Assembly: GCA_937991945.1 (NCBI GenBank) | Contig: CALKLO010000025.1 | Location: 62,001 to 126,000 of the forward strand | Length of the DNA: 64,000 bases | Reading direction: 5' to 3' | Source of the DNA: an uncultured Granulosicoccus sp. | GTDB lineage: Bacteria > Pseudomonadota > Gammaproteobacteria > Granulosicoccales > Granulosicoccaceae | Part shown: positions 48,470-59,355 of the stretch, piece by piece | Position numbering within the stretch: position 1 is the stretch's first letter | Layout: each line of letters starts with the position of its first letter | Notes under the pieces: generated by a model | What the model was told of the DNA's origin: nothing | Database searches by the model: none | What the model saw: the letters and a program-made list of their open reading frames with translations, nothing else | Made by a program: the position numbers and the translations under genes

Positions 48470-49105
48470 ATGACGTCCGACGATATAGAAGAAATAAGTG
48501 CTGTGTTAGAGCCTCACGACGTCTTACAGGCATGGTTCGAAGATGAACAGACGGGGCGCATGGACCTGCCGCAACTGAAACGATGGTTCAGAGGCGGCAA
48601 GAAGCTCGACGAGCACTTAAAGGCAACATTTAGCGACACCTTGCGCTCGGCAGCTGACGGTGAATTGGAGCATTGGCTCGACCACCGTGAAGGAGCGCTT
48701 GCGCTGATCATTTTGCTGGATCAAATGAACCGCAATATTAATCGAGGCACAGCCAAAGCCTTTGAGATGGATGCTCGCGCTCTAGCTGTCGCCAAGCACG
48801 CCCTGAAGCATGACTATCCATCCCAGCTGCCTTTCACACAGCGCATGTTCTGCTACATGCCCTTTGAGCACGACGAAACAGTTGAATCTCAATTCCACTC
48901 GGTGGCTCTTTTCCAACAACTCAAAAAAGACGCACCGGAAGAATTCACCGAATTCGCTGAGCGTGTTTTAGCCTCGGCTGTGGAACACAGGGACATTATC
49001 GAAAATTTTGGTCGCTACCCTCATCGCAACAACGTACTTGGCCGCCAAAGCACCGAGCAAGAACTCCAATGGCTAAACAGCGGGAGTAAACGATTCGGCC
49101 AATAG
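48470..49105 (+). CDS. DUF924 family protein
   Basis: The 211-residue soluble helical protein has VLQAWFEDEQTG near the start. EGALALIILLDQMNRNINRG and YMPFEHDETVESQFHSVALF are DUF924 signatures, followed by FGRYPHRNNVLGR. The function is unknown; the fold is TPR-like. It stands alone between divergent bioY and convergent tag. Confidence 0.9.
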   Translation: MTSDDIEEISAVLEPHDVLQAWFEDEQTGRMDLPQLKRWFRGGKKLDEHLKATFSDTLRSAADGELEHWLDHREGALALIILLDQMNRNINRGTAKAFEMDARALAVAKHALKHDYPSQLPFTQRMFCYMPFEHDETVESQFHSVALFQQLKKDAPEEFTEFAERVLASAVEHRDIIENFGRYPHRNNVLGRQSTEQELQWLNSGSKRFGQ

Positions 49106-49135
49106 CGTGTGACGCCAACGCTAACCGCGCACCCC

Positions 49136-49711
49136 TTAACTCAGTGGCTTATAACTCGGACAACTTATTAGGTGATCGTTAACTAATCCGGCTGCCTGCA
49201 TGAAGGCATAACAGGTAGTCGGCCCAACGAAGGAAAACCCTTTGCGTTTTAGGTCCTTACTCATCTGTGTTGACGTTTCGGTGGTCGCAGGCACGTCAGT
49301 GAGTTTGCGGCGAGCATTGTCTACGGGTGAATGCTCGACATACTTCCAAACAAAGTCTGAAAATTCTTCCCCAGCATCCCGCAATTTGATTAAGGCTAGA
49401 GCGTTGGTACGCACCGCATAGACTTTTTGTTTGTGCCGAACAATAGCGGGATCAGTTGCCAGCTTATCGAGTTTTGCATCGCTATACCGCGCTACTTTTT
49501 CAGGGGAGAAATTTGAAAACAATTTGCGGTAGCCCTCACGCTTATTGAGAATAGTAATCCAACTCAAACCCGCCTGTGCGCCTTCAAGGTTAATCATTTC
49601 AAACAAGTGCTGGGAGTCGAAGTTAGGTTGCCCCCACTCGGTGTCGTGATAATGCTTATAGAGTTCGCTACCCTGGCACCACCCACATCGTTCGTCTACC
49701 ACCTTTGCCAT
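49136..49711 (-). CDS. tag: DNA-3-methyladenine glycosylase I
   Basis: The 191-residue protein has RCGWC...YHDTEWG at the start, LEGAQAGLSWITILNKREGYR with the Glu of the base pocket, and a C-terminal NDHLISCPSY giving the second His/Cys pair of the zinc site. It excises 3-methyladenine. A second, unrelated alkyl-base glycosylase lies at 60.6 kb. Confidence 0.95.
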   Translation of the reverse strand: MAKVVDERCGWCQGSELYKHYHDTEWGQPNFDSQHLFEMINLEGAQAGLSWITILNKREGYRKLFSNFSPEKVARYSDAKLDKLATDPAIVRHKQKVYAVRTNALALIKLRDAGEEFSDFVWKYVEHSPVDNARRKLTDVPATTETSTQMSKDLKRKGFSFVGPTTCYAFMQAAGLVNDHLISCPSYKPLS

Positions 49712-49782
49712 CGCTAACCATCCTGCACTAGAAGCTTAGTGTGCAGCATACCTTAACGCTGACAGCAATCAGCCGGTAGCGA

Positions 49783-51927
49783 CTATCCGTCTGTACCCGT
49801 TCGCAGTTCAGGGATGTTAACTACTTTCTCACCCGTGCCACCCTCTGCCCCGTAAGGCCAGCGCTTGAGCCACTGAGAGTATTGATCTGAGTTCAATGGT
49901 TTACTGATGAAGTACCCCTGCGCAACATCACACCCCGAAGATTTCAGAAAATTGAGCTGATCTTCATCCTCAATGCCTTCTGCAACCACCTTCATGTTGA
50001 AGTGCTTGCCTAAGCCCAACACCGCCTCAACGATTGCAACGTCATCGTTGTCGCTAGAGACGTCGGTAATAAAAGCTTTGTCTATCTTTAGCGTGTCGAC
50101 CGGAAACTGCTTTAAATACGCTAACGACGAATAACCTGTACCAAAGTCATCAATGGCAAGCTTCATTCCGTACTCGCTTAATTGATGAAGAGAACGAATT
50201 ACCTCCGCAGGATCATGCATGACTGCACTTTCGGTGATCTCTAACTCGAGAAGCTCAGGAGGAAGTTGCGTATCGCTAAGCGCCTTACGCACCATAGGCA
50301 ACAGGTTACCATCAGTAAATTGCACAGCAGATATATTGACTGCGACATTGATGCCCGTGTAGCCCTGCTGTTGAAGCTCACGCATCTTGAAACAAGCACT
50401 GCGCAGTATCCACTCACCGAGCTCTATAATCAGACCGGTTTCCTCAGCCACGGGAACAAAGTCCTCAGGCGATATAAAACCTTGTGTCGGATGATTCCAA
50501 CGTACCAATGCTTCGGCACCTGCTACTTGTTTTGTATGAATATTTATTTTTGGCTGATAAAAAACCTCAAACTGCCCCTGCTCTAATGCGATTTTAAGGT
50601 CTGCTTCCAAGCGAATACGCTGAGTCAGGTTGCTACGCATTTTTTCGGTAAACAACTGATACCTTGCCTTGCCTTGTGTTTTCGCCTCTTGAAGTGCCAC
50701 TGCTGCATTGTTGACAATCTCCTCGCCCAACAAGTCCTCTTCTTGACTAATTAGAACATCATCTGGAAAACGAGAAACACCAATTGACACGGCTGTCTTC
50801 AAGGTAAAGCCGCGATACTCATACGGCTCTGCAATGACTTTCATTATTCGCTCAGCGACTTTTTCTATTGAGTCTATTTCATTCACATCTTGCTGCAGCA
50901 CGACAAATTCATCACCATCAAGACGCGCAATTAAATCGACATCTGAGATTTGTGTTCGAAGCCTATTCGACACTTCAACTACCATTTTATCGCCAATTAG
51001 GTGGCCGTACTGATCGTTGAAGAACTTAAAGCTATCCAGATCAATTAGGAATACAGAGAATTGGCGTTCATCGGCAGTAGCTGAATGAACAATTTTCTTT
51101 AACGAATCTTCGAACATCAAACGATTAGGCAAATGCGTCAAAGGATCATGGTGTGCAGCAAACTCAAGATATTGCTGTTTAACCTTCACCTGTCGCTCTG
51201 ACTTCCTTTGACCTTCTATGAGGTTATTGATCTCAACCGCTAATGGTTTTAAATCAATCCTTGAGGGTATTTCGATGAGCTGAGGCGCACGCCCATTACT
51301 CTCTTCACGACTCTTACGCAGCGCCTCAATCAAACACTCCATTGGATGAATGAAGAATTTGAATGCACCCGTCATAGCAACGGCAGCAATGATGAAGCTG
51401 GTAACTAAAGCCAATATAAATAATTGCAAGGCGCTTCTAGCGATTGCCATAACATCAGATGTTGAATCGATGAACGCTATGGCAGTTAACGTCTCTGCAG
51501 GAGTTTGGACTAACCACTGAGACCTGATCACCAAGTTGGCACTTGTCAGTTGACGCTGACCATGGGAAAAACCGCCTGTGTCCCCTGCTTGTAATAGCAA
51601 TTTGTCAGAACCACTGATGAGGGCGATACCGACTAGAGACTCATCAAAGAGTTGTTGCGGCAAGCTTTGATAGTCTTGGTTAGACGAGTGAATCCTCTCA
51701 GTCACTCTAACCTGCTCACTGGTGATGTGTAGCTGAATTAGATCGTCGTAGTCATTGTGTAACCCGCCCAGAAACACAATCCACTGAATAGTGAATAGAA
51801 CCAAAGCCACAGAGCCAGCCAACCTACGAGCTGTCTTTGAGCGATATACCTCTGTTAGTTCTCTACGGAGATCCAAAAAATCCGGTCCTATTAAGAATTC
51901 CAGACGAGCGAGAAAGTTTCCCGCCAT
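49783..51927 (-). CDS. membrane GGDEF-EAL protein (c-di-GMP turnover)
   Basis: The 714-residue protein has a membrane helix (about 36-54), a periplasmic region and a second helix (about 168-190). The GGDEF domain reads RLDGDEFVVLQ at its signature, so the first Gly is Asp. The EAL domain has GAEALVRWNHP, DDFGTGYSSLAYLKQFPVDTLKID and the Mg2+ ligands, so phosphodiesterase activity is expected. Cyclase activity is uncertain. It lies just beyond the groEL terminator. Confidence 0.92.
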   Translation of the reverse strand: MAGNFLARLEFLIGPDFLDLRRELTEVYRSKTARRLAGSVALVLFTIQWIVFLGGLHNDYDDLIQLHITSEQVRVTERIHSSNQDYQSLPQQLFDESLVGIALISGSDKLLLQAGDTGGFSHGQRQLTSANLVIRSQWLVQTPAETLTAIAFIDSTSDVMAIARSALQLFILALVTSFIIAAVAMTGAFKFFIHPMECLIEALRKSREESNGRAPQLIEIPSRIDLKPLAVEINNLIEGQRKSERQVKVKQQYLEFAAHHDPLTHLPNRLMFEDSLKKIVHSATADERQFSVFLIDLDSFKFFNDQYGHLIGDKMVVEVSNRLRTQISDVDLIARLDGDEFVVLQQDVNEIDSIEKVAERIMKVIAEPYEYRGFTLKTAVSIGVSRFPDDVLISQEEDLLGEEIVNNAAVALQEAKTQGKARYQLFTEKMRSNLTQRIRLEADLKIALEQGQFEVFYQPKINIHTKQVAGAEALVRWNHPTQGFISPEDFVPVAEETGLIIELGEWILRSACFKMRELQQQGYTGINVAVNISAVQFTDGNLLPMVRKALSDTQLPPELLELEITESAVMHDPAEVIRSLHQLSEYGMKLAIDDFGTGYSSLAYLKQFPVDTLKIDKAFITDVSSDNDDVAIVEAVLGLGKHFNMKVVAEGIEDEDQLNFLKSSGCDVAQGYFISKPLNSDQYSQWLKRWPYGAEGGTGEKVVNIPELRTGTDG

Positions 51928-51984
51928 GCTCCAGTGGTATCGGCATAACTCGTCTGCCCTTAAGGATCATTTTGCCCTCTCCTA

Positions 51985-52017
51985 AAACGCGAAACCCCCG
52001 CTCTAGGCGGGGGTTTC
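51985..52017 (-). terminator. rho-independent terminator of groESL
   Basis: An eleven-pair GC-rich stem (GAAACCCCCGC 51991-52001 and GCGGGGGTTTC 52007-52017) closes a five-base loop. On the minus strand it is followed by GCGTTTT. It is 58 bases beyond the groEL stop. Confidence 0.9.
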
Positions 52018-52074
52018 GGTACTACTAATGAGGGTTAGCTCACATAATGTTCAACACCTAAAGTAGGTATCAAA

Positions 52075-53793
<1,719 letters not shown>

Positions 53794-53824
53794 TTAAGAC
53801 TGATCACTGACCCAAGGGCCAGAT

Positions 53825-53841
53825 ACTGGTTGGAAACCAGT
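53825..53841 (-). promoter_or_regulatory. hairpin at the groES stop codon
   Basis: ACTGGTT and AACCAGT form a perfect seven-pair stem with a three-base loop directly at the groES stop codon. The groES-groEL gap continues for about 100 bases without T-run. It may tune the transcript (processing or stability) rather than terminate it. Confidence 0.35.
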
Positions 53842-54131
53842 TACGCTTCGAAAACACCCATGATGTCGTCTTCGCGCATTACCAGAACTTCTTCACCGTC
53901 AATCTTGATTTCAGTGCCGGAATATTTACCGAATAGCACTTGATCACCCACTTTTACATCTAGAGGGCGTACGTCACCGTTTTCAGCGATCTTACCTTTA
54001 CCCACTGAAAGAACTTCTCCACGGACTGGCTTTTCAGTAGCTGAGTCAGGGATCACAATGCCACCGGCACTCGTGCGCTCTTCTTCCATGCGCTTGACGA
54101 CCACGCGGTCATGCAACGGACGAATGTTCAT
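53841..54131 (-). CDS. groES: co-chaperonin GroES (10 kDa)
   Basis: The protein is 96 residues from ATG 54131 ([18 protein letters not shown]); the open frame extends upstream to 54191 across the CIRCE region and is not coding there. The mobile loop [14 protein letters not shown] and the roof region are present. It caps GroEL. Confidence 0.98.
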   Translation of the reverse strand: MNIRPLHDRVVVKRMEEERTSAGGIVIPDSATEKPVRGEVLSVGKGKIAENGDVRPLDVKVGDQVLFGKYSGTEIKIDGEEVLVMREDDIMGVFEA

Positions 54132-54184
54132 ACCAATACGACTCCGATAAAATTCAATTATTAGGGAAACAACTTCAAGGGCTG

Positions 54185-54211
54185 TTAGCACTCACCCTCG
54201 ACGAGTGCCAA
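54185..54211 (-). promoter_or_regulatory. CIRCE operator (HrcA-binding site)
   Basis: The inverted repeat TTAGCACTC (54185-54193), nine bases, GAGTGCCAA (54203-54211) differs by a single base from the CIRCE consensus TTAGCACTC-N9-GAGTGCTAA. It overlaps the start point region of groES. HrcA should repress groESL here; hrcA itself is not in the window. Confidence 0.92.
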
Positions 54212-54238
54212 TTCTAATGTCGCTTCCAGCAATATCAA
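54211..54238 (-). promoter_or_regulatory. vegetative promoter of groESL
   Basis: On the minus strand TTGATA (54238-54233), a 16-base spacer and TAGAAT (54216-54211) match sigma70 -35 and -10 elements. The CIRCE repeat follows immediately, so a bound repressor would block this promoter. Confidence 0.75.
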
Positions 54239-54263
54239 GTCTCGGGACGAACAAATTTTACGT

Positions 54264-54902
54264 CTAATCGTCAATATGGCGGAATTCGGCATCGATAACA
54301 TCCCCATCGGGTCTTTTTGGGGCTTTATTGACCTGCGGCCGACCCCCAGATTCTGGGATATAGGCCGAAGCTGAGCTGCCAGAATTCTCAGCTCCTTGCG
54401 TAGCGCCAGAGCCCACAGTGGTTCCTGTTGACCCACGAGGTCCTGGCTGAGTAACGCCTGGGTGGCCGAATCCTGGTTGGCTGGAGCCTGCGTGGCCAGA
54501 CCCCGGATGGCCGGCCCCCCGGTGGCCGGACCCTCCCATTCCAGCCATACCAATGACGGATTTCGCCGCGATTCTTTTTGCCAACCATTGGCGAGACCAT
54601 GGCAACAAACACGCAAAACCAAACGCATCAGTAACAAAACCTGGCGTAAGAAGTAACACTCCGCCAATCATGAGGAAGAGCGCTTCCAGCAATTGCTGCG
54701 CGGGCATTTCACCTGAACCCATTCTCTGGCGGGCTTTGTTGAGTGTGGCTAGGCCCTGCTGACGCAACATTGCGGCTCCCAGCACGGCTGTGAGAACAAC
54801 GATGCCTAGGGTAGGAAACCAGCCCAGCGCGTCACCAACCCTCAGCAGGACGGCGATTTCCACAATCGGCATCGCGATAAACAGAATGAGTGCAAACGGC
54901 AT
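54264..54902 (-). CDS. fxsA: FxsA family membrane protein with Gly/His repeat tail
   Basis: The 212-residue protein begins with FxsA-type helices (about 4-20, 27-47 and 72-100), including LLTPGFVTDAFGFACLLP. The C-terminal half (about 119-160) is a low-complexity tail of five-residue units such as GAGHP and GFGHP. FxsA is encoded beside groESL in many gammaproteobacteria and in E. coli modulates phage exclusion. The tail is unusual. Confidence 0.87.
   Translation of the reverse strand: MPFALILFIAMPIVEIAVLLRVGDALGWFPTLGIVVLTAVLGAAMLRQQGLATLNKARQRMGSGEMPAQQLLEALFLMIGGVLLLTPGFVTDAFGFACLLPWSRQWLAKRIAAKSVIGMAGMGGSGHRGAGHPGSGHAGSSQPGFGHPGVTQPGPRGSTGTTVGSGATQGAENSGSSASAYIPESGGRPQVNKAPKRPDGDVIDAEFRHIDD
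54442..54531. repeat. six tandem 15-bp repeats in fxsA
   Basis: Six imperfect 15-bp units run head to tail (plus-strand examples CCTGGGTGGCCGAAT and CCTGCGTGGCCAGAC), encoding a repeated pentapeptide of the form Gly-x-Gly-His-x. The repeat keeps the frame intact. Confidence 0.85.
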
Positions 54903-55040
54903 TACATACTCCGGTGGAATTACAGGAACCTAAAGCTCAGACTTGAGTCTCACGGGCGCAAGGCTTTACTTCAGGCTTTATATATTGGCGGAAGGATTGC
55001 TAATAACAGTATCTATTACAATGCAAAAGACCATGGCGTG

Positions 55041-55082
55041 CCGCTAAGGTCTAGTGTATCAACCTAGCGGTCGACAACGACC
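55041..55082 (+). promoter_or_regulatory. overlapping hairpins in the dsbD leader
   Basis: CCGCTA-a-GGT (55041-55050) pairs with ACC-TAGCGG (55062-55070). GGTCG (55069-55073) pairs with CGACC (55078-55082) around an ACAA loop. The two share bases 55069-55070, so both cannot be fully formed at once. They lie 18-60 bases before the dsbD ATG and are followed by TCAATTTT. Confidence 0.4.
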
Positions 55083-55100
55083 TCAATTTTAGATTCAATC

Positions 55101-57581
55101 ATGCAACAAAGAGATTTTCCCAATCAACGAGTGAGCCGATGGGTGGTCGCGACATGCGCCGCTGCTCTTCTACTCATTACGTTTGTTGCTGCGCAGTCTC
55201 CTGCCATTGGCAATCTACTCGGTGGCAACCCAGAGCCTCTTGCACCCGAGGTCGCCTATATACCCAGTGTCACGGATACCAGTGCTGAAGCTATAACCGT
55301 TAGCTTTCAGATAGAAGATGGCTACTACCTGTATCGAGATAAAACCTCCTTCAGCATCAAATCCGTTGAGCATGTGTCCAGCTTGTCCTCAATCGTGGCC
55401 GATGCCTCGATGAACTTGGGTAGCGTCAAGTTCCCAGAAGCCAAAACCCTCACAGATGACTTTTTCGGTGAGATGGCCATCTATCGAGACGAAGTGAGCT
55501 TTGTTGTTCCCTACTCCACGTTGTCCGCTATCAGCGGCGGTGTCATAGCCGTGAAGTATCAAGGCTGTGCTGATATCGGCCTTTGCTACCCCCCTATAAC
55601 CGTTGAACTCCCATTCGACTTACCTCAGGCCAACAAAACCTCCATTGCTCAGTCCATTATCGGAGGCAATGCGCTAACGATGCCGGCTGCTCCAAGCTCG
55701 AGCGGTCTGACGTCACCTGTTATCGGCGCACAATCCGGCGACAAAAACATTTTTGGCGAAAGCAGCGCGCAAGACGAATTGCTTCCACCAGAGCTGGCCT
55801 ACCTTCCGCAAATCTCTAGCGCCACGTCAGAGCAGATTGGTGTTCGCTGGTTCATCGAGCCAGGCTACTACCTATACAGACATAAGCTTTCTTTCTCGCT
55901 GGAAAACTTCCCTAATGCAACACTGGGAGCTATGCAACTCGACCCAGGCGTTGATCAGCACGACGAGTTTTATGGCGACGTTAAAGTGTTCCGCGATAGC
56001 GCTAATGCTATCGTTGCTATCAACGTCGAGAACGTTGATACAGTTCCAGCCAATGCGAACCTCATTATTCATTATCAGGGTTGTGCTGACATCGGTGTTT
56101 GCTTTCCACCCAGTCAAACAAGCTTGCCGCTAAGCTTCGATTCTATTGAAGCTGGCCCAGCTGTTATCGCCGCAACTATATCGCCTACCGATAGCAACTC
56201 AGGATCAGCCATTCAGGTTGCAGCTACTACACGCACTGGCGAAGTGGTTGATCAGTCAGAACAAGATCGACTTTTCGACATGTTGGGAAGCAACAGCCTT
56301 TGGCTCACGGTGGCAACCTTCTTTGGGTTTGGCATATTGTTAGCGTTCACACCTTGCGTACTGCCCATGATTCCTATTCTCTCTAGTCTCATTGTTGGTC
56401 AAGGAGACAAGATGAGCACCGCAAGGGCTTTCCAGTTGTCGCTCGTCTATGTGCTGGTGATGGCAAGTACTTATGCCATTGTTGGTGTGATTGTTGGCCT
56501 ATCCGGCTATAACGTTCAGGCCTTTTTACAAAACCCTTGGGTGTTATCGGTCATCGCAGCTCTCTTCGTTGTGTTGTCTCTGTCTATGTTTGGTTTTTAT
56601 GAATTGCAGATACCTGTTCGGATGCAAGAGAAGCTGACAAAGTGGTCAAACAAGCAAGGTGGTGGACAAGTGTCCGGGGTTGCCGCGATGGGATTTATTT
56701 CCACTCTTATCGTCGGCCCTTGCATAACCGCACCCTTAGCCGGTGCCTTGATTTACATTGCCAAAACCGGAGATGCTTTCATCGGTGGCGCTGCGTTATT
56801 CGCCCTCGGTCTAGGCATGGGCGCACCGCTATTGCTTATAGGAACCTCGGCTGGCAAATTTGTACCCAAGGCTGGCGCGTGGATGAATGCCGTGAAACAT
56901 GTATTCGGTATCATCATGCTCGGCATGGCGATTTACATGATCTCGCGTTTTATCCCATCAACAATCACTATGGCTTTGTTCGGTGTACTAGCGCTGTTTA
57001 GTGGTATCTATTTTGGCGCTACCGACACCCTCACTAAAGAGAGCAGTGGATGGCAACGCTTTGGTAAAGGCTTTGGCCTTGTTGTGTTGTTGTACGGTTT
57101 GGCTCTACTAATAGGCGCTCTGTCTGGCGGCGGTAGCTACACCACACCACTGCGCGGCATCGCCAGCAGTGGCAATAGTGGCGAGCAAGTCGAAACCAGC
57201 GAACATCTGGCCTTTGCACCGGTGAAAAGCGTTGCACAGCTTAACGCTATCGTTGCTCAAGCCAGCCAAGAAAATCGACCCGTGATGCTCGACTTTTATG
57301 CTGACTGGTGCATCAGCTGCAAGGAAATGGAAGCATTCACCTTCACTGATAATAGAGTGCAAGCGTTGTTAGAAAACGCAATTGTCATTCAAGCGGATGT
57401 CACAGCTAACGATGACCTAGACAAAGAACTACTAAAGCACTTTGAGCTTTTCGGCCCTCCAGGCATCATTTTTTATAACACTGACGGCGATGAAATTCGA
57501 TCAGCACGAGTGGTTGGTTTTATGGCTGCCGGAAAATTTGGTGATCATGTTGAACGTCATATCGGTAACTCCAGCATCTAA
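55101..57581 (+). CDS. dsbD: thiol:disulfide interchange protein DsbD with duplicated N-terminal domain
   Basis: The 826-residue protein is well above the usual 560-600. Two DsbD-alpha domains lie in tandem (about 45-178 and 227-352), each with a YQGCADIGxC motif (Cys156/162 and Cys328/334). The eight-helix core follows with AFTPCVLPM and GPCITAP, the electron-relay cysteines. The C-terminal thioredoxin domain has DWCISC (Cys737/740). It carries reducing power from cytoplasmic thioredoxin to the periplasm. Confidence 0.95.
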   Translation: MQQRDFPNQRVSRWVVATCAAALLLITFVAAQSPAIGNLLGGNPEPLAPEVAYIPSVTDTSAEAITVSFQIEDGYYLYRDKTSFSIKSVEHVSSLSSIVADASMNLGSVKFPEAKTLTDDFFGEMAIYRDEVSFVVPYSTLSAISGGVIAVKYQGCADIGLCYPPITVELPFDLPQANKTSIAQSIIGGNALTMPAAPSSSGLTSPVIGAQSGDKNIFGESSAQDELLPPELAYLPQISSATSEQIGVRWFIEPGYYLYRHKLSFSLENFPNATLGAMQLDPGVDQHDEFYGDVKVFRDSANAIVAINVENVDTVPANANLIIHYQGCADIGVCFPPSQTSLPLSFDSIEAGPAVIAATISPTDSNSGSAIQVAATTRTGEVVDQSEQDRLFDMLGSNSLWLTVATFFGFGILLAFTPCVLPMIPILSSLIVGQGDKMSTARAFQLSLVYVLVMASTYAIVGVIVGLSGYNVQAFLQNPWVLSVIAALFVVLSLSMFGFYELQIPVRMQEKLTKWSNKQGGGQVSGVAAMGFISTLIVGPCITAPLAGALIYIAKTGDAFIGGAALFALGLGMGAPLLLIGTSAGKFVPKAGAWMNAVKHVFGIIMLGMAIYMISRFIPSTITMALFGVLALFSGIYFGATDTLTKESSGWQRFGKGFGLVVLLYGLALLIGALSGGGSYTTPLRGIASSGNSGEQVETSEHLAFAPVKSVAQLNAIVAQASQENRPVMLDFYADWCISCKEMEAFTFTDNRVQALLENAIVIQADVTANDDLDKELLKHFELFGPPGIIFYNTDGDEIRSARVVGFMAAGKFGDHVERHIGNSSI

Positions 57582-57744
57582 GTATCGACACCGCTGCCAA
57601 CAACAGCAAGCCAAGCTGCGAAAAATCTCAACATTGGCGTCATTTCTGCGTAAGTAGTCAAGTTAGGAGAGGCCTGCAAGTCAGTCCTCTTCCTGTTTGA
57701 TTCAACTTGAGAGCACGGACGTAACCCGTCCTAGGCGCAGCCAT

Positions 57745-59352
57745 ATGTCACCCAGTACCCTACCGAATGTAGCCAGCCAATCTACACTGCACGAAAATGT
57801 TAGTTGGAAGCAGCCTGCTCTATTGCTAGTGCTGAGCAGTTTGACTCTGTCCCTACACAGCGTGCAAGGCCATGCGCAATCCTTTACAGAACCCGATGAG
57901 CAATGGGTAGAGTCTGCTGAGCTTTGGCAAGCACACGTTGACGACCTAAACGAACAACTCAAGCCACCTGCTATCAATCATTGTGAGGGACTCATTAGCC
58001 ACACAGATGCCTTACCTGTCCCACCGATAGGCCAGTCACCGTATATGAATCTCTATCTTGATCCTGCGTTCAACACGCGAAATAGGAGAATCAGCGACAG
58101 CCGCGACGGTCAAGTTCATCGCCCCATGAGTAACGATGCTCAGGCATGGAATGCGGATGAAAGCTTGTTAATTTTACAGCGCTACGATGATGAGGCCACC
58201 CGCCCCAAGTTCGTATTAATGGATGGTAGTAATTACCAACAACTGGGGGATCTTAGTATCAGTGTTGCGGCAAGCGATACGCTTTACTGGAGTCATCATA
58301 ATCCCCTGTCCGTTTTCTATGTCTCAGACGAGGCAGACCACGCAGGTCAGCTCCAACGATTTGATATCGCTACCGGCACTCAAGAACAAATCGCAGACTT
58401 TGCACCCGTTTGTGCCGCGCACGGCTTCACTGCCAATGGTGGTCTATTTTCTAAGCCCTCCATAGATGACGAATTGTTCGGCTTCCAATGTGGCGTAGAC
58501 AATGATTCTTCGATAGTCATTTCTTATCAGTACAGCACTGATGAATTTCACACGCTTGACGTCGGTATCGATACTGCGTGGACACTTGATCAAGCACCGC
58601 AAGCCATGCCCCATGGAAACGGATTTTGGTACCAAGGGGTTGCCTTAGACACTCAATTAGAAACGGCAAGTACGGTAAAAACCGACAGTATCGCGTTTGC
58701 CCCCAACGGTGCCAAGATATCTCCCGTTCAACAACAAACCTCTAACTGGACAGCGATGTCTAACATCGGCTACGGTGAACTTGAACACTTTGCAAAAGAG
58801 AGCTCGGCTCCCACCTATTTTTCAGAAATATTTTTAGTCAACGCTAACAATACTGATGCGCCTGAGATGTGCCGAATTGCCCATCATCGAACCTTTGGCA
58901 CCGAGGCTAACAACGCAAACTACAATGCCGCCTTAGGAGAACCCATTGCCACAATGAGCCCCTCCGGCACTCGTGTTTTATTTAATTCAGACTGGTACGA
59001 TTCAGGTTCTGTCGACACCTATACCGTTGAGCTTCCTAGCTTCACTCGGCTTCAATTAGAGGGTCGTTGGGCAGATCGCCTTCAGCCCAACATGATTACC
59101 CGTATTGCTCAGGCTGGCGCTCGTTTTGTTTACAGTCGAGCCCTCATTAACGAGGGCGAAAAGCCTGTAGTGACAACAGGTACAGGGCGTATCAACGGCC
59201 GACAAATCGATGTAGAGTATGTGAGCAAAGTGGCAGACAAACAGGTACCTGGATCTTGCACGGCAACCATTGAAAACGATATAAACGACATTGCATTTAA
59301 CTGTAACGATACCCATTTCGGTGACGCTACCTACAACCTCATTCGCCAATAA
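57745..59352 (+). CDS. secreted protein of unknown function
   Basis: I do not recognise a family. The protein is 535 residues from ATG 57745, which gives a signal peptide ending near GHAQ|SF; an upstream TTG at 57697 is an alternative. The mature part looks beta-rich with spaced blocks such as WNADESLLILQRYD and MSPSGTRVLFNSDWYDS, reminiscent of WD40-like or TolB-type propellers. Several cysteines suggest disulfides. No anchor is seen. Confidence 0.6.
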   Translation: MSPSTLPNVASQSTLHENVSWKQPALLLVLSSLTLSLHSVQGHAQSFTEPDEQWVESAELWQAHVDDLNEQLKPPAINHCEGLISHTDALPVPPIGQSPYMNLYLDPAFNTRNRRISDSRDGQVHRPMSNDAQAWNADESLLILQRYDDEATRPKFVLMDGSNYQQLGDLSISVAASDTLYWSHHNPLSVFYVSDEADHAGQLQRFDIATGTQEQIADFAPVCAAHGFTANGGLFSKPSIDDELFGFQCGVDNDSSIVISYQYSTDEFHTLDVGIDTAWTLDQAPQAMPHGNGFWYQGVALDTQLETASTVKTDSIAFAPNGAKISPVQQQTSNWTAMSNIGYGELEHFAKESSAPTYFSEIFLVNANNTDAPEMCRIAHHRTFGTEANNANYNAALGEPIATMSPSGTRVLFNSDWYDSGSVDTYTVELPSFTRLQLEGRWADRLQPNMITRIAQAGARFVYSRALINEGEKPVVTTGTGRINGRQIDVEYVSKVADKQVPGSCTATIENDINDIAFNCNDTHFGDATYNLIRQ

Positions 59353-59355
59353 ACG

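Noticed and set aside
54132-54191. N-terminal extension of groES
   Set aside because: The frame is open but crosses the CIRCE operator; family proteins start at ATG 54131.
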